In this document: in pieces, positions 38,983 through 50,063 of the stretch
Numbering within the stretch: position 1 is the first letter of the stretch
Layout: each line of letters opens with the position of its first letter
NCBI GenBank assembly: GCA_050084985.1
Contig: JBITNC010000001.1
Coordinates: 94,116,001 to 94,180,000 of the forward strand
Length of the DNA: 64,000 bases
DNA from: Nageia nagi
Taxonomy: Eukaryota > Pinophyta
Direction: 5' to 3'
Made by a program: the position numbers and the translations under genes
Notes under the pieces: generated by a model
The model's database searches: none
What the model was told of the DNA's origin: nothing
What the model saw: only the letters and a program-made list of their open reading frames with translations

Positions 38983-40498
38983 GAGGCTAGAGGAACAGGT
39001 GGTGCTACCTCATCCCAAAGATAGGGAGCTGCTCCTTTAGGTAATTTTTTTTAATTAGTTAATTTGTTAAGAAGCAATGAAAAATTATTCTAATTTATAT
39101 TTTAGAGCATATTATGATGTAATCCATGCAATATATTTATATGCAGAGTTGGTAAATCAACAATCAAGGTTGATGACGACTCAAGGGTTCATAAATATTC
39201 AATTTTTTATGAGGTTGAATGGAGAGGTTTTGAAATATGAAAATGGTAATAGTTTATGTTTGAAATATATAAATTTAAATATTGATTATAATTATATTAA
39301 TTTACTAACATGATGTCAACTATTTTTCAGGTTCACTTTTTTACAAATCACTCAAGAATGTTGTAGTAGAAGAATTTGCAAAAACCCTTGAAAAGCCATG
39401 GAAGAAGCAAGATGGTTTTGACATGTATTTTTTTTTATTATTTTCATCATTTTTTGGTATGTATGTTTGGATTTCATTCATTTAGTATTTAAAGAGACTA
39501 AAACTAATTTGTGTTTTTGCAGCAAAAAAAAAGAATAATAACAAACCTAAAATATGCATTTGGTGAAGGGTGGAGTGAGAAGAAAGTGCACCAATAGGAA
39601 GGCTTGAATATAAAAAGGGTTAGAGATCATGTGAGATAAAAAGTGATGAAACTTCCCCCTAAACAAAGAAACTTAGCATAGAAACTAGCTGACATACATA
39701 AGAAGATATGAAATATTATTATTGATATTTAATATTTGAACCTGATTATTGATTTTTTTAACATAATACTAATTAATTATTTCATAAAAATTTTTGAAAG
39801 ATGTTACTAATGAAAGTAATCAAGGTAGATTAAATAAAAGTAAAAGATTTGGAGACACAGCAAGAAAAAGCAATGAAGTCCTTACTTACCAAATTGGGAT
39901 GCAGTATTATGCATCAAGCAGGAAGTAGAGGGGGGAAGTATGTGGATATCCAATTTATAAGTACATTTACTACATGTGATTTTTTAATGATATTTAATTT
40001 TTGAAAATGAATAGATAAATAATTTTTAATATAGTACTATTTTTTTGTAGTTAAGAGATTTCAATTGATTTCTTGATGATAATGAATGACAATATGGCAT
40101 CACATATGGTTACTGAGCCTAAGGGACATGTTGAATGCTGGTGTAAGTAATTTCAATTATTTTAATTAATAAAGGGATATGAATTTCTTGTAGGTGATGC
40201 ATATTTTTTGTAAGTGTGATTGTACATACACTAACATTTATTTTCTTATTATTTCTAAGTGACTATTGCAATGCAAGTGGGTGCATCAAAGGAGGATGAT
40301 GAGTCAACATGTCCTAGTAGGGTAAAGCCTAGTCATCGTAATGGCTCAAGTAGTGGCTCACATAGTGAGTCAGGTGGTGAGTCAGGTCATAGTGGTGCCT
40401 CAAGTGGTGCATCAGATGGTGGCTCAGGTAGTGAGCACTTAGGTAGTGGCTCTTTAGGTTGTGAGTCATCTAACAAGGAGGTTGATATCGAGGACTAG
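38983..40498 (+). pseudogene. Intron-containing gene remnant split by copia C
   Basis: Exon-like pieces with plausible splice sites. There is a Gly/Thr-rich piece from 38983 to a GT near 39041; S-L-F-Y-K-S-L-K-N-V-V-V-E-E-F-A from 39331 after TTTTTCAG; and an exon from 39523 after TTTTTGCAG containing N-L-K-Y-A-F-G-E-G-W. A piece near 39800-39930 contains N-Q-G-R-L-N-K-S-K-R-F-G-D-T-A-R. The last is an open, Ser/Gly/Glu-rich acidic tail of 79 codons (40259-40498, TAG). Two or three stops break the middle exons. The F-G-x-x-W exon resembles the minus-strand remnant at 15.4 kb, so both are copies of one gene family. The N-K-S-K...G...K-S piece recalls the N-R-S-K...G-S-x-S-F pattern of plant Transposase_24, but this is weak. 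Confidence 0.4.
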
Positions 40499-40499
40499 T

Positions 40500-41231
40500 A
40501 CTATGTACTAATGATGCAGATAACAATGTATCATTTTTTATATATTGTATGATGTGGATGTAGTAATACAAACATGTATATCATTTTGACGTATTTTTAT
40601 GTATAGATGTATATCATTTTAGTGTATTTAGACATCTATATGTATGTTATTTCAACATATTTTAATGTGGTTGTTATCAATTTTTTTACCCATATTTTGG
40701 CCTATTTTAGCATAATTTAGCATATTTTGGCCCATTTTTGGCCTATTTTGATGTATTATTGGCATATTTTTTTTACATATTATTGACATATTTTTAGTGT
40801 ATTATTAGCATATTATTGGTATATTATTGGTGTACTATTTACATATTATTTTGGTGTATTATTGGTATATTATTTTGGCTTATGATTGGCATATTAATGA
40901 AAATGGAAAAAAATATATTAAATATTAAAAATATTTATTTTATATAATTTTTCAACAATTTTGGACTCAAAAAGTGATGTAACACTAGGCACAAAGGGGG
41001 TAAAAAGCTAAAAAAGGGATGCAAAAATGACTCCATAAGATATAATTCCTGATGCAATCTGACGTAAAATGAAGATGTAAAAACTAGCTCCAAGGATGTA
41101 AAACCTAAACTGAAAAAAAAGCATAAAAACTAATGCAAATTTTGGTATGTTATTTGTATCAAAATTTGGAGAAAAAAATAACAAAGTATTTTGATGCAAA
41201 AAGGACACAAGTTAGGCTATTTCTAGTAGTG
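40500..41231. other. Right subterminal region of candidate CACTA
   Basis: This is non-coding. At 40680-40890 there is a run of TATTTTGGCCTAT, then GTATATTATTGG words. At 40960-41231 there are at least six TTRCATC-like motifs (minus strand), ending at TAGTAGTG. Confidence 0.55.
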
Positions 41232-41232
41232 C

Positions 41233-42850
41233 ATTGAGAGTGATGCTTCTGGAGTTAAGTTGGGTGCAATTATGATGTAAGAGGGACTACCCTTTATTTT
41301 ACTAGCAAGGCATTATTGGGATGCAATTTGGTTAGATCCGCATATGAAAAAGAAATGCTAGCAATAATTCATGTTGTTCAAAGATGTAACTATATCACAT
41401 TAGTCGATATTTCATCATTAGCACGAATCATCATAGTTTGTAGTACTTTCTATAATAACACATCTCCACACTTGAGAAATAAGGGTGACTAAACTTTAGA
41501 CTAATCTTGCTATTAAACCCAATTTCTCTTAGTAAGATGGAATTTTATGATTAAAAGATTGGATTGTACTTCCCTCCTCTTTTTATATCGCAAAGCAATA
41601 CTTTAGGAGTTACATGTTCCACCATCAACATGACACTTAGGGTTTCTCAAAACTTACAAAAGAGTGGCTTGATCTTTTTATTAGGATGGAATGAAATAGG
41701 AAATCAAGAAATTTATTACAGAATGTGTTATTTTCTAGTGACAAAAAGGTGAAGTTGTTAGCACTCTAGAGTTACTTTAGTTTTGGTGTATCCCTAGCCA
41801 CACTTAGATTGATATTTCTATGGGTTTCATTGAGGGCCTTCCTAGTCTCATGGAAAATATGCTATTATGGTATTGGTCAATCGATTATCCAAGTATATAT
41901 TCCTTAGCCCATCCATTCAAAGTTGTCAATGTGGCCCAAATTTTTATTAATAATATTTTCAAGCTCCATGGTATGCCTTCTACCATAATTAGAAATCAAG
42001 ACCCTACCTTCACCAACAAATTTTGTAAAGAATTCTTCAAGCTTTAGGGAACTCAACTCAACATGAATTTTTCCTATCACCTCCAAATAAATGGCTAAAT
42101 AGAAATTTTTAATAAGTGCTTCGCCTTTGCTCAACCAGTTCATTGGGTGAAGTGGCTTCCCTTGGCAAAATGGTGGTACAACACTTCATATCATACAATC
42201 ATCCAAATTAATCCTATGAAGAACTATATGGTCATCCACCATCTATGATGGCTTCCTATGTTCTATGCAGCACCAATGTTTAGATAGTTAACACTAAATT
42301 GACTACATCGATGAATATTCTCCATCTTCTTCAAGATAATTTGCAAACTTTTCAACATAGCATGAAATGATAGGCTAATCAGCATAAGGTTGAATGGGAA
42401 TTTCAAGAAGAGCACATGGTTTTTCTATGGCTTCAACCATATCGTCAAAAATATTTGAAGATTAAGGTACCTCAAAAATTAGCTCCAAAATTTTATGGGC
42501 CTTACAAAATTCTCTAATGCATTGGACCTACTCCATACAAGTTAAAGTTTCCATTTTCCTCCAAAGTTCATCTAGTATTTCATGTTTCATATTTGAAAAA
42601 GGTATTAGGATCACAAGTTAAGGCTCAAAAATAGTTACTGAAATTTATGAATGATGGTTCTATCAAGATTAAACCTGAAATAGTTTGGAACAATGTACTT
42701 GATAACTTTGTAACTACACCATCATTGAAGCTCTTTTCTAGTGTCATGGCTTGGCACCTAAGGATGAAACTTGGGAGATCATGCATTAGCTTCAACAAGA
42801 GTTTCTTAACTATTAGCTTTGAGGATAAAGCTATTTTACAAGAGGGGTAG
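41233..42850 (+). pseudogene. Ty3/gypsy RNase H-integrase remnant
   Basis: RNase H starts immediately with E-S-D-A-S-G-V-K-L-G-A-I-M (41236-41274) and, after a frameshift, F-T-S-K-A-L-L-G and S-A-Y-E-K-E-M-L-A-I-I-H. The integrase core follows: G-F-I-E-G-L-P (41821), A-Q-I-F-I-N-N-I-F-K-L-H-G-M-P, and D-P-T-F-T-N-K-F-C-K-E, then G-T-Q-L-N-M and W-V-K-W-L-P-L-A-K-W-W-Y-N-T-S-Y-H with stops between. The expected second catalytic Asp region reads R-N-Q-D. The C-terminal part (42600-42850) runs to a TAG just before the LTR. It is probably the 3' half of the same family, perhaps the same copy, as the 6.3-12.1 kb remnant. Confidence 0.8.
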
Positions 42851-42852
42851 CA

Positions 42853-43073
42853 TGTTAGGATCTCAAATCCTAACATTTACTAAGGTTTAGTTATGTTAGT
42901 AGTTATTTTAATTATCAACTTGTATTAACTTGTGATGTGAACTATCATATTTTTGTAAGGTGAATCATCATTTTTGAATTAAACCACCAATTAGGGTTAG
43001 GTATGAATACTATAAATATTTGTAAGAGGGTATATAGATCATCTTGGTAAAATCTATTATCTTTTGAGTTGTA
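42853..43073 (+). repeat. Ty3/gypsy 3' LTR, truncated
   Basis: It starts TGTTAGGATC after a purine tract (GAGGGGTAG). About 221 bp remain, aligned with the first half of 6309-6733. It is cut where LINE sequence begins. Confidence 0.75.
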
Positions 43074-45000
43074 TCACTCTAGAAATTAGAAGATGTAAAC
43101 CACATATCATCAAGGAAAACATTATGAGAGAAACAAGAGTTTGTATCAGATAACCAAATTTTATGGCTCATAAAAAACTAGGCTTTTCTTTCTCTTGTAC
43201 ATCATCTCATGTGGGAATGACTAGGTTTATCAATTTTTTTCTCCACCATATGAAGTCCTTACAAAGAGCCCAATTGGCAAGTGATAATGACATAGGTAAC
43301 CAATGCCATAGAGCACATCGAGAAAGGGTATAATTAGAAGAGAAGGTGTTAACAATGGTAAAAGACTTACCCAATATTTCAAAAAGAGTCCAAACTACTG
43401 GATTTGAAGGATCAACAACCCAAGACACTACATGTGACTTCCATTTGGGACCAATAACAGAGATGATACCACCTTTACCAAGGGAATGATTAGTAGCATG
43501 GATTAAGTTGCTAGGCCATAGGAAGTTACGTGTACATTGTAGAATGAAATCATTAATTTTAATTTCCTATAAATAAATAAAGTTCTTTTTTTCATATAAA
43601 TATGAGACATCTTCCATCACACTATGAACTTCATATTTACGATTTAGGTTCATCAATCCTCTAACATTCTAAGAAAAATGATCATGAGGAATTCTCAAGA
43701 TTCATAATATTCATGGCATCTTCTCTTACTCCCAAATCTCCTACAAAATTAAAGGATTTGGAATTATTCAACATTCTTTATTCCAATATGACCATTTGGT
43801 GGTGCACCTCATCCATTTGATGACATTTGTTCATAATAGGTTCTTGTTCATCTCTCAAAGGACTATGAGAGTGATGGAATTTGAAATGAAATCCTCCACC
43901 ACTAGAGTTTGATAATGGACATAACCCTAAATACCTTAGGAGGAAGAGAATAAAATAAAACTAAGAGAGGGACAAGAATATTCCACTATAGAAGCAAAAG
44001 AGGACCCTAATCATAGAGAAGAGGAGAAAGTTTGTGGTTAGGATTTTGATCACAAGGGGGGATCTTTCATGAAACTAGCAGGTGTCTAAGAGGTGGCATT
44101 TTTTTGCATAATTACATTGTGAATAGGGGAAGAAGGAGGTGATATGTGACAACAAAGGATGTTGGGCTAGAAGAAGTATATGGGGTGGTATGAGAGATAG
44201 GAGTGGCTATAATAGGAAACTTATTTTTCATAGTTTTCTTGTTGGAAATAGTGATCCATTCCTCATGCCCAACTCTAACATTGGTGGTAGGATTGGCAAG
44301 GGCAATAGAGGAGTCCTAAGCTTGCTTAAATTTCCATTCCATAAGAGGATAGTCTTTTAACTTATACATTAAGGACTAGTAATGGTATTAAGTGTTGGGG
44401 AGATTGATATATAGAACCCATTATCAAATGATAGTATTATCAATCTTGATATTTAAATATTCATGCAAGTATTTGGTTAGGTCAACTTTAATGCAAACCC
44501 TCTTAGAGGTGTAAGGTGAAAAAAATCATTCAAGTTCTTCACAAATAAATTTCCCTAAAGAAGTAACTAGGGTATGAAGAAAACCCCATAGGGGGGAAAG
44601 TAAACTAGGAAACTCTACTCATAATGAAAATTCCAACTCTACTTGATCACTAGCAGTAAAATCCTAAGTATAAGCTTGTAGGATAAAATCTTAGTTATAT
44701 TCTAGATGTTTTCTACCTTAATTCCTTATGTAATTCCTTATAGGCTCCAAACTTGGTGAATTCATGTGTGGATATGGGTGTAGTTTGTGATTCTACCCAA
44801 AAAGTACCCAACCAAAGTATGACTATCAAACCATTTACATGGATCATTAAACTCTTACAGAGGAATAAAAGCTTGTGGAACAAAATTTTTACCTCATGAA
44901 AGATTTTTGGGATGAACTTGAAAGGTCTCTTCCCTTGCACCATGGCTATGGCTATCTCTATTCGAGTCAATCTAAATTGAGTTGGTCATATGAGTAGTGA
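43074..45000 (-). pseudogene. LINE (non-LTR) ORF1 and endonuclease remnant
   Basis: Minus strand. The ORF1 part (about 44990-43700) contains R-V-C-I-K-V-D-L-T-K, typical of the gag-like protein of plant L1-type LINEs, and a decayed zinc knuckle (Y-K-L-K-D-Y-P-L where relatives have Cys). The ORF2 endonuclease (about 43680-43090) reads N-V-R-G-L at its start, L-Q-E-I-K (usually L-Q-E-T-K), then G-K-G-G-I-I-S-V-I and the W-V-V-D-P-S-N stretch, which is open for 73 codons at 43428-43207. The reverse transcriptase and 3' end are missing. The 3' side ends at the truncated gypsy LTR, so this is a deletion or recombination junction and not a normal LINE end. It is non-functional. Confidence 0.7.
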
Positions 45001-47649
45001 CTATTAAATAAAGAGATCACACCACACAAGGTGGTTAATGCAAATAGATGGCAAACCATAAATAAAATCCTACACTGAAAGTGTAGTATGACATGCAAAT
45101 TAAAAATAATGGCAGAAATGAGATTGCATAGGATCAGGTTTGCAAGTACTTCAAGCTCATTCCAATAGAAACCTTAGCAAAGCTTCTATTTTATGTACAA
45201 TTTCAAAAATGACTCCAAATTATTTTATATAAACTTAAAAAAAAATTACATTGGAGTATAACTTGCTAATATAATGTGATATTACTAAGAAAATAACATC
45301 TATTAAATTAGATTACGATTGATTTTCAAAATTGTATTTTAAATTTTAACATCACTCAATTTTCTAAAAATATTGTATTTTTATATTTCAACCTTTCTCA
45401 ATTCAATTTAAGTATATCTTTGTATTTCAATCCTTCTACATTCAATCTATTTATTATCTTTTATGTTTTATTTTTTATTGTGAATGAATAATGTGTTCTT
45501 TAATTTCATTTCAATTCAATGGTTTGTAGGATGTATGAAAAATTGTTCAAATATAACTATATATCATCTATGTATTTAATTAATTGTTTAAAACAAAATT
45601 AAGATTCATAATTATAATTTCAAGTTTGTTTTGATTATTTTGATTTAAAATTTTTAATTTTAATTACAAATATTATCTTAGATTTGTTTAATATATTTTT
45701 AAATTGATAAATAAGATGAAAATGAGTTTCATCTCCTATAACATTTAAATTACAGAATTTACAAATTATTTTAACCTATTATATTTTAATGGGATTTAGG
45801 CTACAAAACTTATAAATTATTTTATACTATAATGTTCTAAGTATCATCCTTCATGTGAGTTAACTTTTAGTTTTGCAATCATTCTTTTTTAACTTATAAG
45901 ATTAATCTTAAAATTTAGGATTGTTATTATTCTTATAGCAAATTAGTTTTTTTAATCTTTGATAAAATTATGGCTCAAAAAATTCGATTACTTTATTTGC
46001 AATTTATAATTATAATTTAATATTATTTAAAAATATTATCCTTAAATCAAATAATTATTAGGGTTTTGTAACCATCTTGTTCTTTTAGGATGTTGACAAA
46101 TTAAGAATATTTGTTAGATAATTACTATATAATATATATAGTATCTTAGAATTTTGTTATTAATAACTTGTATACAATTTTCATGAGAAAAATAGAATAT
46201 GGTGTTATTTGAATTTGAAATTGTAATCAATGATTTAGTTTTTAATTTACTAATTTTGTTATATATTTTGTAGAAAATATTATCACCCTAAACTTTATTC
46301 ATATATAAGATAAGATAATTATATTAAAGTTTATGTGTGATCAATAAGATCAAAAGGATAATGAAGTACAATTGAAGAAATAAAAAAGAATTTAGGGAAG
46401 AAGTTTCTAAAGAAGAGAATTGACCATGATAAATAAACAAATGAATAGATATACATAAGGAAGTATGAGAGAAAATCACTAAACTCGCACTCTAAAATTT
46501 TAATATCAAATTACTCCTAATATCCAAGGTCGAAGGATTACTTGTATTAGTGAAAAAAGTGATTATAAGAAATTACTTACGTTGTCTCAATAGCAAATGT
46601 AAGGAAGTGCCTTGGTGGTAATTGAAAACATGTATACGACACCTGATGCAAAGAGGTTGAAATCCTAGATGATGATGCTTAATGAATATCATCGATGAAT
46701 TAACATGTCATTGTCTTTATAAAAACTAGAAATATTTTAATTATTGATCTTAGAAAATACTCGAAAGAATCATAATAGATTAAATGACAAAAAATTAATT
46801 TGAAACCTCTCAAAGGAAGCCCAAACCTATGTGGCAAGAGGTCAAACTACTTTTGAGATACAGTTGAAATTTTTACAAGAAAACAACTAATTAAATATAC
46901 AATATTTACAAGATAATAAGATCCATTTGAGATGGTGGAAAGTTATCCTTCATCTAAATTTAAAATATACTTTAGATGTTTATGATCTTTAGATTATGTA
47001 CAGAATCAATTGAAAATTGATAGAACATTGATAATAGATGCTTGAATCTGATTGACTTTAATCTTGATTTATTTAATTTGATCGAGATTAACTGCAACTT
47101 AATTCATTTTAGCTGATTTGAAATATAAATCTCAAAAATTAAAACATAAATAATTAACTACAACTTTATCGATTTTAAATTATTTAAAATATAAACGTTC
47201 AAAATAATTGATTTGAAATATAAACGTTTAAGATTTAAAGCATAAACATTTAAATTATATAAATCACTTAAATTATATAAATGAATTTAAGTGAAAGATA
47301 AATGCATCCTTTAACATAACCATATCTTTCATCCTTTAACGAAAGATAACCACATCCTTTAACAAGACCCATTTATTTATGTTAACGATAGCTAGGTAAG
47401 GAAATCCATTTGAGTGATGGGTGAAGATGAAAGTGAACCAAATCCAAAAGTTTTTGTTTTCCTCCGGAGATAGATGTTCCCTCCCTCTCCCATGCTGCAC
47501 CACGGCAGATGTTTCTTTAAATATTAAAAAATCAACCTTATAATTGACCAAAGCATACATTAAAATTAAGTATTTGCTTAACTCTAATAGCTTTTTTTGA
47601 TAATAATGCGATATGCACTTTTAGACCACCGGTGGCCCCACCACCCTCC
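45001..47649. other. AT-rich intergenic DNA
   Basis: No gene is supported. A stretch near 46600-46670 has a weak resemblance to a tRNA-derived SINE head (GAGGTTGAAATCC as a degenerate B box) but no poly-A end or target duplication. Around 47280-47350 a short GAAAGATAA...CATCCTTTAAC motif is repeated. Confidence 0.4.
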
Positions 47650-48424
47650 CCGTTGAGATCAGACTACACAAACAAAACCAACCGGTTATAAAGGGTCACA
47701 TGCCGGTGGCGGCGCTGTCATATGAATAATGACGGTTTAAGCTGCTGCTTTCAAATTAGATGACTTTCCATTAAAATAATATTTTACCCACCTACTACAC
47801 AATACATATTATTTGCATGTGCAAGTTGGCTCTCGTTGTAAGGTTTGAAATTTGCATAGATAAAATATTATTTTCCACTCTAATTGTTTTTCATTTCTGG
47901 AACACAAAATTCCTTTTTTACAATATTAAATAGTACACCCGTGTTATTATATGCATCTCTCTCCAGCGTGGAAACTGTAACATTATTTTTAATTGGTATT
48001 ATGAAAAATATAAATATTTTGAGAGTGAATTTGAAAAGGTTTTGGATTCTTAGAATCCACCCGCCAACATAATAAAAAAATATAAAATATTTTGAGAGCA
48101 AGTGCCTGTATTTCATGGTGGTGAAGAAATGCTTCAGTTATATTGTTCAGAAATCAATCACAGAACAAGAATGTTAAAAATAAAAAATAAAAAAAAGAGA
48201 GAAAACTCAATTTTCCGGAAAAAACACACAAATCAACCCATTCTCTGCAAATTTTCATTTCTGTAGGCTGCAATTACTGATTTGCAACTTAAACATCATT
48301 CCAAAACCATGTTAATAAGTAAGGCTTTCACAAATTCAGAAATTCGCATTAATTATCATACAGAAATTGCAAAATGTACAACCGCAAAAAATTCAAATCT
48401 GTATACACTGGCAGCCTGGCCTAT

Positions 48425-48685
48425 CTACGAGGCTGTAATATTACACTGAACACAGGACGCTCTCCTGCTCATTTTGGCAAACATCAGCTCCAGCTCGGGT
48501 GGTTTAAAATATCCACCGGGAGGAGGGTCTCGGGACTTGAGCATTGCCTTCTTCTTCCTAGGCGGAGACGGGCATGTCGTCATAGTCGTTCCCTTTTGCT
48601 GCTTGGGAGTTTCGCATTCCGAATTCTCTGCAACTTCTCCATCCCAGCTCGACCCGACATCCACCCACAAACTCTTCTCCGACAT
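48425..48685 (-). CDS. SIAMESE-RELATED-like CDK inhibitor, copy 2
   Basis: An intronless protein of 86 residues, a paralogue of 5081-5314 at about 85% identity over the shared part. The same landmarks are C-E-T-P-K at 24-28, C-P-S-P-P-R-K-K-K at 38-46, and P-P-P-G-G-Y-F-K-P-P-E-L-E-L-M-F at 54-69. As an SMR5/SMR7-like protein it is expected to inhibit CDK-cyclin activity in the nucleus. It differs by two extra residues before the CETPK box and by a C-terminal tail (V-Q-C-N-I-T-A-S) created by an indel that removes the stop used in copy 1. MSEKSLW is the only start, with no in-frame ATG just upstream. A 136-codon plus-strand ORF overlapping it is an antisense shadow. Conservation of the reading frame between copies while the flanks diverge suggests selection on at least one of them. 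Confidence 0.78.
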   Translation of the reverse strand: MSEKSLWVDVGSSWDGEVAENSECETPKQQKGTTMTTCPSPPRKKKAMLKSRDPPPGGYFKPPELELMFAKMSRRASCVQCNITAS

Positions 48686-49335
48686 AATGTAAAAAACTCT
48701 TCTCTGCTAGGCTTGAAGGCGGACCAATTCTTCGAAAGGCAGCCCTTTGCTGTAATTAATCTGAAACACACCAACCGATCTTGACGTTCAATATATAGAT
48801 ATTAACTTCGACTAGATAATTCAAGGTTACTACTGATTACCCTAAGTGCGAAACAAACAGGTTCCGAAATCACAAATATATAGAATTATACCACAACTGA
48901 AACGTGTCCGGCACTCTACCTGCCCAGCAAACTTTCACAAACACAACGTGTCTCTTAAGCGAATCGCCACTATCTTTAACGACATAGCCAAAACTTGGGA
49001 GGCCCCTATTTATGACACCAGACCGACACTCTAAAACCTAATTTAATTTACTCCCAAGGGAATTTGGGAGGTGTTATCGCTTCCACGACATTGTGAAGGT
49101 GGCGAGATCCGATCCACATTGTTCGCTTACATTTAAACTAAGGATTGGGGCACGTTTCGTTGTGGGTATTGAGGTAGAATTGAATTTAATGGGATAAAAA
49201 ACAATGTCCGGAGAAGTAGATTTGAATCTTTTTGTGGGTATTCACCTACCTCTAAAAATGGCGGCAATCTCGTGGGATTGAGCGTTGGTGGAATAAATTC
49301 GGCCACAGCCTTCCAGATGATGATTATAAAAAGCG
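48686..49335 (-). promoter_or_regulatory. Conserved upstream region of SMR copy 2
   Basis: It shares with copy 1 the AT core at 48875-48890 and the identical 24-bp block at 48969-48992. An extra TATA-like TCATAAATAGG (49018-49008, minus) exists only in this copy, so promoter use may differ between the paralogues. Confidence 0.35.
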
Positions 49336-49450
49336 GAGGAACGTGGCTCGAAATTTGATGCAGGTCGGTGGTGGCAGGATCGACATGGAAAGGGGTTGGT
49401 GAAGGGAGCATCGGGATTGCGGGCAGCACAAATCTGCGTCAAGTATATCT

Positions 49451-50049
49451 GTACAATATAGGAATATAGGTATCTACAGCTTGGCAATGAGGTGTATAGC
49501 ATTTAACACATTTAAATACAACTGGTAATACATCATATGGGTTGGCATCCCTTGTTCCAACTATTTTTTAATAATATTTTAAACCTAGTGTAAGACAAAG
49601 TAGCCGATATTGCAATTATGGAGCTTAGGATTCTGAAATTACATTTGTTGAAAAGATTTTGTTTGATTTTTTATTGTGTTATACATTGGATGATCATTAA
49701 TAATGCTTGTACAATATTGTTTTGTATTTGTAGATTGATAGTTTTGAATTTGTAGAAGTGAAGAAATAATAAGAGTTGCCTTTGGTGTGTAATAAAAATA
49801 CAATCGAGGTTCATGCACAACCGTTAATATTGATAGGTAGGGATGACATTAATTTATTTTATCATAAAGAGTTTAAAATTAAAATTTTATTGTCAAAAAT
49901 AATTGTATGTAAAATAATATAAATGAATTTTTTCTTTTTTTGTGTGATTTAAAGATATAGAAAAATTATGTATATATTAGAATAGATTTCTTTCAATAAT
50001 CGAATTTTGAGTACTTCAAGAGTATATTCAATGAGATTGCTACAAATAA
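49451..50049. other. Intergenic; start of a dispersed repeat
   Basis: No gene. From about 49990 the sequence aligns with 63683 onwards (CAAGAGTATAT landmark), the beginning of a dispersed direct repeat. Confidence 0.5.
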
Positions 50050-50063
50050 TAGAAATTTTATTT

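Larger units (their letters stand above)
13715..41231. mobile_element. Candidate CACTA (En/Spm) transposon with nested insertions
   Basis: The left end reads CACTACTACATTTTG and the right end, on the minus strand, CACTACTAGAAATAG. Both ends carry TTTTGCATCA about 20-30 bases inside, and several more TTRCATC-type subterminal motifs follow at the right end. Short CACTA-class termini with subterminal repeats are diagnostic of En/Spm elements. Removing copia B and C leaves about 11 kb, a plausible length. Inside are two related intron-containing gene remnants near the ends and large tandem arrays. Against it, the flanking triplets (ATA and CAT) do not form the expected 3-bp target duplication. 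The ends could therefore belong to different copies, or a flank may have been lost. Confidence 0.5.
47650..49450. repeat. Segmental duplication, copy 2 (SMR block)
   Basis: This is the partner of 4200-6000 in the same orientation. Homologous landmarks run from the CGGTTATA region near 47682 (4239 in copy 1), through the SMR gene, to the CCTCTAAAAATGGC motif at 49249 (5741 in copy 1) and beyond. Confidence 0.75.

Noticed and set aside
46590-46680. tRNA-like or SINE head
   Set aside because: It has only a weak B-box-like GGTTGAAATCC, with no convincing A box, cloverleaf, poly-A end or target duplication.
48374-48784. 136-codon plus-strand ORF, the longest outside the copia pol
   Set aside because: It is the antisense of the SMR copy 2 gene. 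The matching antisense frame in copy 1 is broken and the protein has no recognisable features.
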